Shown here: positions 1-5,365 of the stretch, one piece after another | How positions within the stretch are numbered: position 1 is the stretch's first letter | How the letters are laid out: each line of letters opens with the position of its first letter | NCBI GenBank assembly: GCA_902796375.1 | Contig: CADBOW010000036.1 | Location: 1-9,918 of the forward strand | Reading direction: 5' to 3' | Origin: an uncultured Lachnospiraceae bacterium | GTDB taxonomy: Bacteria; Bacillota; Clostridia; Lachnospirales; Lachnospiraceae | Length of the DNA: 9,918 nt | Position numbers and translations under genes: made by a program | Notes under the pieces: model-generated | Told to the model about the DNA's origin: nothing | The model's input: only the letters and a program-made list of their open reading frames with translations | Databases searched by the model: none

Positions 1-1482
1 GTGGAATTTGACTATTCCACCGTACATGCGGTAAAGACCATTCGGGATATGGGTTACGAGGCCATCGTGGTAAATAACAATCCCGAGACGGTTTCCACAG
101 ATTATACAACGGCAGATAAGCTGTATTTCGAGCCTCTGACACCGGAGGATATCATGAATATCGTCGAGCTGGAGAAGCCGGAGGGCGTGATCGCCACTCT
201 GGGAGGACAGACGGCGGTGAACCTGGCGGAGCCGCTGACGAAGCGCGGCGTGAAGATCATCGGAACCGACTGCGACGCCATTTTCAAGGCGGAGGATCGG
301 GATGCCTTCGAGGCTCTGATCGAGGAGCTGGATATACCCCATCCGAAGGGAGAAGCGGTAACGGACATCGAGAGCGGTGTGGTCGTTGCGGCACGGATCG
401 GATATCCCGTGCTGGTTCGCCCCAGCTTCGTTCTGGGGGGACGTGCCATGGAGATCGTGGCAAATGAATATATGCTTCGGCATTATCTCCAGTCCGCAGT
501 TGAAGTGAATGAAGATTCACCGGTTCTGGTGGATAAGTATGTAGTGGGTAAGGAAGTCGAGGTGGATGCCATCTGCGACGGAAAGGAAGTCTTCCTGCCG
601 GGGATCATGGAGCTGGTGGAGCGGACCGGCGTCCATTCCGGAGACAGTACCAGTGTATATCCCCCCTTCTCCATTTCCCAGAAGGTTAAGGATACGATCC
701 TGGACTATACCACCCGGCTGGGTCTGGGAATCGGCATCGTGGGCCTCTTCAATATCCAGTTTATCGTGGATAAGGATGAGAATGTATTTATCATCGAGGT
801 AAATCCCCGGGCATCCCGAAGCGTACCCTTCCTGTCGAAGTCCAGCGGATACTCCCTTGTGGATATCGCCACCAAGGCCATGCTGGGACAGACTCTGGCG
901 GAGCAGGGGATAGCAGCGGGCGTGGCACCGGAGAAGCAGTTCTGGTATGTTAAGGCACCGGCCTTCTCCTTCGAGAAGCTGCACGGCATGGACGCCTACC
1001 TTTCACCGGAAATGAAGTCCACCGGCGAGGCCATCGGCTATGACCGGAAGCTGAAACGCGCATTCTATAAGGCGCTGCAGGCATCGGGAATCAAGATGAA
1101 GGATTACGGTACCGTTATGGTAACGCTGGCAGATGAGGACAAGGAGGAAGCGCTCCCGCTGGTACGCCGGTTCTATCAGCTGGGCTTCAATATCGAAGCG
1201 ACCGTGGGAACCGCAAATTTCCTGAAGGAGAACGGGATCCGGACACGGCTTCGCGGGAAGCTGTCGGATGGCAGTGATGAGGTTTTGAAATCCATTCGGG
1301 CCGGTTATGTAAGCTATATCATCAATACACGGGCAATCCTGTCCGGAGTTCATTATAATGACGGCGTAGCCATCCGGCAGTGCGCTGTGGAGAACGGGGT
1401 TACCATGTTCACCTCTCTGGATACCGTACGGATCCTGCTGGATGTACTGGAGGATACCGCGCCGGAGATCTCTACGATCTGA
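1..1482 (+). CDS. carB: Carbamoyl-phosphate synthase large subunit, C-terminal half (5' truncated by window edge)
   Basis: The large subunit makes carbamoyl phosphate from bicarbonate, ammonia and two ATP for pyrimidine and arginine synthesis. What is visible is the second synthetase half: a pre-ATP-grasp segment (residues 1-98, beginning in the EFDYSTVHAV motif), an ATP-grasp domain (about 99-310) with VRPSFVLGGRAM at 139-150 and the metal-binding EVNPRASRS at 266-274, then the C-terminal MGS-like allosteric domain (about 366-490, containing VGTANFLKENGI). The first codon, GTG, is an internal valine: the family reads GQG-(V/I)-EFDY here, so this is not a start. Full-length CarB is about 1,070 residues, so roughly 570 lie upstream of the window. 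The reading frame is intact to the TGA at 1480-1482. No convincing terminator follows; the next gene has its own promoter. Which effector (UMP, ornithine, PRPP) acts on the MGS domain cannot be read from the sequence. Confidence 0.97.
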   Translation: MEFDYSTVHAVKTIRDMGYEAIVVNNNPETVSTDYTTADKLYFEPLTPEDIMNIVELEKPEGVIATLGGQTAVNLAEPLTKRGVKIIGTDCDAIFKAEDRDAFEALIEELDIPHPKGEAVTDIESGVVVAARIGYPVLVRPSFVLGGRAMEIVANEYMLRHYLQSAVEVNEDSPVLVDKYVVGKEVEVDAICDGKEVFLPGIMELVERTGVHSGDSTSVYPPFSISQKVKDTILDYTTRLGLGIGIVGLFNIQFIVDKDENVFIIEVNPRASRSVPFLSKSSGYSLVDIATKAMLGQTLAEQGIAAGVAPEKQFWYVKAPAFSFEKLHGMDAYLSPEMKSTGEAIGYDRKLKRAFYKALQASGIKMKDYGTVMVTLADEDKEEALPLVRRFYQLGFNIEATVGTANFLKENGIRTRLRGKLSDGSDEVLKSIRAGYVSYIINTRAILSGVHYNDGVAIRQCAVENGVTMFTSLDTVRILLDVLEDTAPEISTI

Positions 1483-1525
1483 CGGCGGAAGGAAGACATT
1501 TTGCTGACATTTTCCCTGATTTTCC

Positions 1526-1554
1526 TTTCCATGCGGGGGCGGATACGTTAGAAT
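1526..1554 (+). promoter_or_regulatory. Putative sigma-A-type promoter of the secreted CAP-domain gene
   Basis: A -35-like TTTCCA (1526-1531, 4 of 6 matches to consensus) is separated by exactly 17 bp from a -10-like TAGAAT (1549-1554, 5 of 6). Transcription would start near 1561, about 30 nt before the start codon. The position between carB and the next gene, with no other promoter candidate, supports it. It is a motif match only. Confidence 0.5.
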
Positions 1555-1577
1555 AGGGAACAGAACATATTCTATGA

Positions 1578-1583
1578 AAGGAG
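1578..1583 (+). promoter_or_regulatory. Shine-Dalgarno of the CAP-domain gene, with a competing out-of-frame ATG
   Basis: AAGGAG lies 8 nt before the ATG at 1592, which begins a good signal peptide. A second ATG at 1588 lies only 4 nt from the Shine-Dalgarno, is out of frame, and would read just four codons (MYGG) before TAA. The 1592 start is therefore chosen. Confidence 0.7.
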
Positions 1584-1591
1584 AGTAATGT

Positions 1592-3697
1592 ATGGCGGTT
1601 AAGAGCAGAAAACTTTACGCGATACTTGCGGTGCTCGGCATATTCCTTCTTGCTGTATGTATGAGCGGTTTCACCGTACATGCGGAGGAAGAGGAGACGA
1701 ATTATACCATGACGGCCATCGACGGTACGGAAGTAAACACCAAGCCGGATGCGCCGAAGAAGCTGAATGTGATCATTTTCGGAACCGACTGCGGACAGAC
1801 GATCTATGCCCTGGAGAATATCAGTAAGCAAAGCTGGATCAAGGATCCGGAGGTGGGATTCTATTATGCGGATCTTTATGGGAGTGAGAAGGATGAGATA
1901 AAGGAACTTATAGAATCCTATAATTTTTCATCGGAGATCGTCTTCTGCTACAACAGAAACAGAGGTATACTGTCCAACCTGCTCTGGGACACAGACCTGG
2001 ATATAGACCTGGACGACATCAGTTCCCGGCCCATCGTTCTCTATATCGGTGAAGACGGAACCGTTCAGAATTATTCATACGGAAGTTCCTCCGCACGGCA
2101 GGTCTACAGTAATATCTGCAAGATCCTGGGGCGGGAATACAATCCGGACATCAAGGTGCATTTCAATGCAACTGTCAGGGCGAAGGAAGCCAGAAAAGAA
2201 TTTAAGATGATCAATGCATTTCGGACCAGTGCCACGGATGCCTGGTATTGGAATTCGGATGACAAGACCAAAACGGAATGCGAGAATCTGAGTGCTCTGA
2301 AATATGATTATGAGCTTGAGAAGGTTGCCATCGAAAGGGCCAAAGAGCTGGTGGTGCTTTTCGATCATACCAGACCGAATGACGAGAGCTGCACCAGTCT
2401 GTACCCGGAAGGCCGGTACAGCGCCATGGGAGAGAATATAGCCGCCGGATACAAAACAGCAGAAGCGGTTATGGAGAACTGGAAGGAGACCAATCAGCCC
2501 TATGCGTTCCAGGGCCATAGAAGAAATATGCTGAGCGCGGATTTCAATGCGGTGGGTGTGGCATGTGTCGAGGTCAACGGGATCAGATTCTGGGTTCAGG
2601 AGTTCGGCTATACCGACAAGTCCTCTACAGCGGTTACCTATCCGGAGAAGGAAGCCCGGTGTGAGGTGGCATTGGCAGACACAATGTACAGTACGGCTGA
2701 TGTGAAGCTTTCTGATGAATCCTATAACATATCGGTGGATCAGGTGGTAAGCGGGGAACTTGGTCCGTATATTCAGGAAGAATATTATAAAACTCCGTTA
2801 TATCTTCCATCGACCTGGAAGGTGACGAATACAAGTATCCTGAGCAAGTCAGGTGATTCATTTAAGGGGATCAAGGCCGGAACGACTACCATCAAGCTGA
2901 CCTATGAGTATCTCCCGAAGAAGACGAAGACGCAGACCATTAAGGTTACGGTGAAGCCGATCGCGATGGGGAATGCGAAGCTGACACTGGCGAAGACTTC
3001 GGTCACCTATACCGGAAAGGCATTTACACCGAAGGTGACGGTAACTTTCGGATCGAAGAAGCTGACTCAGGGAACCGATTATACGATCCGGTATAAGAAT
3101 AATATTAAGCCGGGGAAGGCGACCGTTGAGGTGACCGGCAAGGGGAACTACAGCGGAACGAAGAAGGTACAGTTCACGATCAAGGAGGATCCGAAGGCGA
3201 AGGGATATCTGGCTGCGATCCAGTTTAAGAATTCCCAGCTGAAGATGAATCTGAAGATATTTGACAAAACCACCGGAGGCAAGTACAAGATCACTGGTAT
3301 CACCAAGAAGAACGGAAAGGTGACTGCCGGAACCCTTCGGTATATGGCTCCCTACAATACCTCCGCAAAGTCGGTTGTGATCCCGGCTACGCTGAAGATC
3401 GGCGGCGTGAAGTTCAAGGTTACATCCATTGCGGGAAGCGCCTTCAAGGACAATAAGAAGATCACAAAGCTGACCATCGGAGCGTATGTAAAGGAGATCG
3501 GAGCGAAAGCAATTGCCGGCTGCAGCAAGCTGCAGAATGTGATCATCAAATCCACGAAGCTCAAAACCATCGGAAAGAATGCCTGCAAGGGAACCTATTC
3601 GAAGATTAAGTATAAGGTGCCGAAGGCGAAGCGGAAGAAATATCTCAGTCTGATCACGAACGCCGGAGCGCCGAAGAAGGCCAAGGTGGTTTCCTGA
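1592..3697 (+). CDS. Secreted multidomain CAP/SCP-family protein (thioredoxin-like region, CAP, Ig-like, LRR)
   Basis: This is an exported 701-residue protein of unknown substrate. The signal peptide has a basic start (MAVKSRK), a hydrophobic core (about 8-27) and a V-H-A site predicting cleavage after A31. Residues about 57-180 look thioredoxin-like: a strand ending FGTDCGQT puts C67-G-Q-T70 where a CxxC would be, and SSRPIVLYIGEDGTV (144-158) resembles the cis-proline strand. Residues about 203-341 form a CAP domain with FDHTRPN (H259), GENIA (E281) and GHRRNML (H309), the conserved His/Glu cavity residues. Residues about 360-455 look like a weak Ig-like (Big2-type) segment. An Ig-like repeat follows at 457-531 (TYTGKAFTP, GTDYTIRYKNN, VTGKGNYSGT). 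About 590-675 is a BspA-type leucine-rich region (VTSIAGSAFKD, LTIGAYVKEIG). The C-terminal 250 residues are rich in lysine. There is no LPXTG or membrane anchor, so release or charge-based wall binding is possible. Domain order is clear; function is not. Confidence 0.9.
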   Translation: MAVKSRKLYAILAVLGIFLLAVCMSGFTVHAEEEETNYTMTAIDGTEVNTKPDAPKKLNVIIFGTDCGQTIYALENISKQSWIKDPEVGFYYADLYGSEKDEIKELIESYNFSSEIVFCYNRNRGILSNLLWDTDLDIDLDDISSRPIVLYIGEDGTVQNYSYGSSSARQVYSNICKILGREYNPDIKVHFNATVRAKEARKEFKMINAFRTSATDAWYWNSDDKTKTECENLSALKYDYELEKVAIERAKELVVLFDHTRPNDESCTSLYPEGRYSAMGENIAAGYKTAEAVMENWKETNQPYAFQGHRRNMLSADFNAVGVACVEVNGIRFWVQEFGYTDKSSTAVTYPEKEARCEVALADTMYSTADVKLSDESYNISVDQVVSGELGPYIQEEYYKTPLYLPSTWKVTNTSILSKSGDSFKGIKAGTTTIKLTYEYLPKKTKTQTIKVTVKPIAMGNAKLTLAKTSVTYTGKAFTPKVTVTFGSKKLTQGTDYTIRYKNNIKPGKATVEVTGKGNYSGTKKVQFTIKEDPKAKGYLAAIQFKNSQLKMNLKIFDKTTGGKYKITGITKKNGKVTAGTLRYMAPYNTSAKSVVIPATLKIGGVKFKVTSIAGSAFKDNKKITKLTIGAYVKEIGAKAIAGCSKLQNVIIKSTKLKTIGKNACKGTYSKIKYKVPKAKRKKYLSLITNAGAPKKAKVVS

Positions 3698-3714
3698 CGG
3701 ATACGGTAGATACA

Positions 3715-3812
3715 GAAACCGGAACGGCGAACCCGGAACAACAAAATCGGAACGATAGGACCCGGGACAGCGAACCCGGAACTACAAACCCCGGATGACA
3801 AAAACCCCGGCG
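3715..3812. repeat. Degenerate 14-16 bp tandem repeats merging into the terminator
   Basis: Seven imperfect units share a core close to AACCCGGAAC. Their CCGG or CGG cores sit at about 3719, 3733, 3747, 3762, 3776, 3791 and 3807, giving spacings of 14, 14, 15, 14, 15 and 16 bp. The last unit is also the left arm of the terminator hairpin. No plausible gene covers the stretch on either strand. The repeats are imperfect, so the unit boundaries are my choice. Confidence 0.6.
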
Positions 3813-3836
3813 AAGACTCAGGTCTCCGCCGGGGTT
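3803..3836. terminator. Bidirectional rho-independent terminator between convergent genes
   Basis: AACCCCGGCG (3803-3812) pairs perfectly with CGCCGGGGTT (3827-3836). Inside it AGAC (3814-3817) pairs with GTCT (3822-3825) around a TCAG loop, with one A/C mismatch. On the minus strand the stem runs into a T-rich tail (complement of the A run at 3800-3804); on the plus strand the tail TTATTG is weaker. It lies between the 3' ends of the CAP gene (+) and the VanZ-family gene (-), as expected for a shared terminator. Confidence 0.85.
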
Positions 3837-3858
3837 ATTGATGTTTGCCGGGAGGCGC

Positions 3859-3926
3859 GGACGCTGCAGCACGGTGGACGCTGCAGCACGGTGGACGCTG
3901 CAGCACGGTGGACGCTGCAGCACGGT
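3859..3926. repeat. Four perfect 17-bp tandem repeats
   Basis: The unit GGACGCTGCAGCACGGT is repeated four times without a mismatch (3859-3875, 3876-3892, 3893-3909, 3910-3926). Each contains the 8-bp palindrome GCTGCAGC, so units can fold individually or pair with each other. Unlike a CRISPR there are no spacers. The array lies 58 bp downstream of the VanZ-family stop codon on the minus strand, inside its likely 3' untranslated region and before the shared terminator. Confidence 0.9.
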
Positions 3927-3943
3927 GTGCTGCGTTAAGCGTC
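3911..3943. repeat. Inverted fifth copy forming a 13-bp hairpin with the last tandem unit
   Basis: The 17 nt after the fourth unit (3927-3943) are an inverted version of the unit with a 4-nt insertion. GCAGCAC (3917-3923) pairs with GTGCTGC (3927-3933) across a GGT loop. After a GTTA bulge (3934-3937), GACGCT (3911-3916) pairs with AGCGTC (3938-3943). The hairpin forms on either strand. It has no T tract, so it is not an obvious terminator. Confidence 0.7.
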
Positions 3944-3983
3944 GAATCGACCAAGCCGGGAGGCGCGACCTTCGGGCAGGATG

Positions 3984-4532
3984 TCACTTTCGAAGCACGA
4001 TCCGGTAGATCAGATATCCCAGACCGGCTCCCAGGGTATTTGCGATCAGGTCGTCCACATCGAAGCAACCCATACGGGTGAAGTACTGCGTCAGCTCGAT
4101 CCCCAGGGATGCCATACCTGCGAAGGGTACGGCGATATACCATTTTCGGGTGAAGCGGAACAGCGAGGGCAGTATAAATCCGAAGGGCATGAACAGAAGG
4201 ATGTTCGCGAAAAGGGCATACAGATTGGTCTTGTTGACCACAACAAACCACCCGTCCCAGCCCAGAGCGTTGCGTATGGTGCTGAAGGGAGTGAGAAGCG
4301 CTGCCCGCGCCTCGCCGGGGGTCCGTGACAGGATCGTGAAGTAGAGTACCGCAAAAAGATATGCGACAGCCACAGGCCATCCGGTCCTCCGGTCGATCAG
4401 AAGAAGAATCAGGGCCAGGATTACAAAGCCCAGTGAGAGCAGTACCTCAGCGCCGCCTTCCGAACCGGGGAACAGGGTCCACACCGGATCCAACAGGATC
4501 GTATGGGTTGATTGTGAGATGATGCTTAACAT
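3984..4532 (-). CDS. VanZ-family integral membrane protein
   Basis: This 182-residue polytopic membrane protein belongs to the VanZ-like family, named after VanZ of teicoplanin-resistance clusters. Most chromosomal members have no proven role, though cell-envelope functions are suspected. Hydrophobic segments lie at about 30-47, 52-69, 103-122, 131-148 and 163-179. Family signatures are NILLFMPFGFILP (110-122), the acidic/polar GIELTQ (144-149), and FDVDDLIANTLGA (157-169). The frame stays open back to a TTG at 4647-4649, which would add 39 residues. I prefer ATG 4530-4532 because GGAG (4542-4545) lies 9 nt upstream of it, a promoter lies within the extension, and 182 residues suits the family. 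The gene is transcribed alone, divergently from the LUD gene and convergently with the CAP gene. There is no van resistance gene in the window, so no glycopeptide-resistance claim is justified. Confidence 0.85.
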   Translation of the reverse strand: MLSIISQSTHTILLDPVWTLFPGSEGGAEVLLSLGFVILALILLLIDRRTGWPVAVAYLFAVLYFTILSRTPGEARAALLTPFSTIRNALGWDGWFVVVNKTNLYALFANILLFMPFGFILPSLFRFTRKWYIAVPFAGMASLGIELTQYFTRMGCFDVDDLIANTLGAGLGYLIYRIVLRK

Positions 4533-4565
4533 GGAAAATAACTCCGATATAAAAAGTCTGTGAGA

Positions 4566-4594
4566 AATGTACCACAGTCCGGCGGAAACCGCAA
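4566..4594 (-). promoter_or_regulatory. Putative extended -10 promoter of the VanZ-family gene
   Basis: On the minus strand an extended -10 TGG-TACATT (hexamer 4566-4571) lies 17 bp from a weak -35 TTGCGG (4589-4594). Transcription would start near 4560, giving a leader of about 30 nt before ATG 4532. A GCGG-AAA-CCGC inverted repeat (4582-4592) overlaps the -35 and could be an operator; that is inference. Confidence 0.45.
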
Positions 4595-4626
4595 GTAAAA
4601 AAGAAGGTCCCGTAGGGTGGAAGCGG

Positions 4627-4656
4627 TTGCATTTTACATGAGGGCTCAAGTATAAT
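4627..4656 (+). promoter_or_regulatory. Putative sigma-A promoter of the LUD/AKR/HAD/AAA+ cluster
   Basis: A perfect -10 TATAAT (4651-4656) lies 18 bp downstream of TTGCAT (4627-4632, TTG conserved). Start of transcription would be near 4663, about 50 nt before the LUD start codon. It is back-to-back with the VanZ promoter, with about 32 bp between the two -35 boxes. No terminator is visible before 9192, so it may serve the whole cluster. Confidence 0.6.
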
Positions 4657-4663
4657 AGAAGGT

Positions 4664-4690
4664 ACGGATCCTGCGCAGGAACGGATCCGT
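4664..4690 (+). promoter_or_regulatory. Dyad-rich 5' leader of the LUD gene (possible operator or leader hairpin)
   Basis: ACGGATCC (4664-4671) can pair with GGATCCGT (4683-4690) across an 11-nt loop. Overlapping this are two smaller perfect palindromes, TCCTGCGCAGGA (4669-4680) and ACGGATCCGT (4681-4690). The element starts at the predicted transcription start and ends 12 nt before the Shine-Dalgarno AAGGAG (4703-4708). No T tract follows the stem, so it is not a classical attenuator. A repressor site or mRNA-stabilising hairpin would fit; neither is shown. Confidence 0.4.
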
Positions 4691-4714
4691 TGGGGAGTAC
4701 GAAAGGAGAAGGAA

Positions 4715-5344
4715 ATGAACAAAAATATCCTTAAGCGAAATGAACTTCTTGCGGAGAAGGTGATCGCAGGACTGAAATCCAGAAATATGACGGGGTATTA
4801 CGCAGCGACTGCAGAAGAGGCTGTGACGAAGGCTCTGGAGCTGATCCCCGAGGGGGCGAGCGTTACCATGGGAGGCTGCAAGAGCGCTGAAGAGATCGGA
4901 CTGGTGGAGCGGCTGAAGAACGGAAATTACAGCTTCATCGACCGGGATCAGATGGAGGATAAACGGGCGGCGATGCTGGCGGCCTATGATGCGGATTTCT
5001 TTCTGTCCAGCGCGAATGCCATGACAGAGGACGGGGAGCTGGTGAATATCGACGGGAATTCCAACCGTGTATCTGCCATCGCTCAGGGACCGAAGAAGGT
5101 GCTCTTCATCGTGGGCATGAATAAGGTCTGCAGTGATCTGGACGGGGCCATGAAGCGGGCCAGAAATGTCGCAGCGCCCATCAACGCGCAGAGATTCGGA
5201 CTTTCCACTCCCTGTGCAAAGACCGGAGCTTGCATGGACTGCAAATCGCCGGATACCATCTGCTGTCAGTTCCTAATTACCCGGTTCTCCAGGCATGCGG
5301 ACAGGATCCATGTGATCCTGGTCAATGACAATCTAGGTTTTTAG
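4715..5344 (+). CDS. LUD-domain (DUF162, LutC/YkgG-like) protein with C-terminal cysteine cluster
   Basis: The 209-residue protein is a stand-alone LUD domain, the fold found in lactate-utilisation proteins LutB and LutC. Signatures are VTMGGCKSAEEIGL (50-63), LSSANAMTEDGELVNIDGNS (97-116) and GPKKVLFIVGMNKV (125-138). The C-terminal part has PCAKTGACMDCKSPDTICC, placing cysteines at 167, 173, 176, 183 and 184; this pattern is familiar in anaerobe versions and could bind a metal or cluster, which is inference. It lacks the long ferredoxin region of LutB. The start ATG follows AAGGAG by 6 nt and a good promoter. The ferredoxin-fused aldo/keto reductase begins 21 bp downstream, so the two probably form an operon and may act on the same small oxidised metabolite. 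The LutA and LutB partners are absent from the window, so I do not call it lutC. The substrate is unknown. Confidence 0.9.
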   Translation: MNKNILKRNELLAEKVIAGLKSRNMTGYYAATAEEAVTKALELIPEGASVTMGGCKSAEEIGLVERLKNGNYSFIDRDQMEDKRAAMLAAYDADFFLSSANAMTEDGELVNIDGNSNRVSAIAQGPKKVLFIVGMNKVCSDLDGAMKRARNVAAPINAQRFGLSTPCAKTGACMDCKSPDTICCQFLITRFSRHADRIHVILVNDNLGF

Positions 5345-5354
5345 TTTTTCGATC

Positions 5355-5359
5355 GGGGG
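5355..5359 (+). promoter_or_regulatory. Atypical G-rich ribosome binding site of the aldo/keto reductase
   Basis: The only candidate Shine-Dalgarno before ATG 5366 is GGGGG (5355-5359), 6 nt upstream, whereas most neighbours use AGGAG or GGAGG. Initiation may lean on translational coupling to the LUD gene, whose stop lies 21 bp upstream. Confidence 0.45.
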
Positions 5360-5365
5360 TACCAT

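Larger units (their letters stand above)
3847..3967. repeat. 13-bp direct repeat bracketing the tandem-repeat block
   Basis: GCCGGGAGGCGCG occurs exactly at 3847-3859 and at 3955-3967, 108 bp apart. It encloses the 17-bp array, an inverted copy of the unit and a small palindrome (GTCGA-A-TCGAC, 3941-3951). This is what a target-site duplication or a segmental duplication would leave, but no transposase or clear terminal inverted repeat is visible, so the origin is open. Confidence 0.7.

Noticed and set aside
102..1353. Several long minus-strand open frames inside carB
   Set aside because: They are shadows of a strongly conserved plus-strand gene in GC-rich codons, with no domain match or start signals.
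1483..1545. Terminator after carB
   Set aside because: The GGAAGGAA and TTTCCTTTCC tracts pair poorly and no T tract follows a stem.
1592..1690. Lipoprotein signal in the CAP protein (LAVC at residues 20-23)
   Set aside because: The residue before the cysteine is valine, a poor lipobox -1 position, and a standard signal peptidase I site (V-H-A, after residue 31) follows.
3859..3926. CRISPR array
   Set aside because: The 17-bp units are directly abutting with no spacers, and no cas gene is present.
3835..4380. A 181-codon minus-strand open frame and a 78-codon plus-strand frame (3845-4081) crossing the 17-bp repeats
   Set aside because: The first overlaps the VanZ-family gene in another frame, and both translate the tandem repeat into low-complexity Ala/Arg/Ser-rich peptide. 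Neither has a recognisable domain or ribosome binding site.
3984..4532. Glycopeptide-resistance determinant
   Set aside because: VanZ-like proteins are widespread without resistance, and no vanH, vanA or vanX gene is in the window.
4533..4649. TTG start adding 39 residues to the VanZ-family protein
   Set aside because: The predicted promoter lies inside this extension, and ATG 4532 has a GGAG at good spacing.
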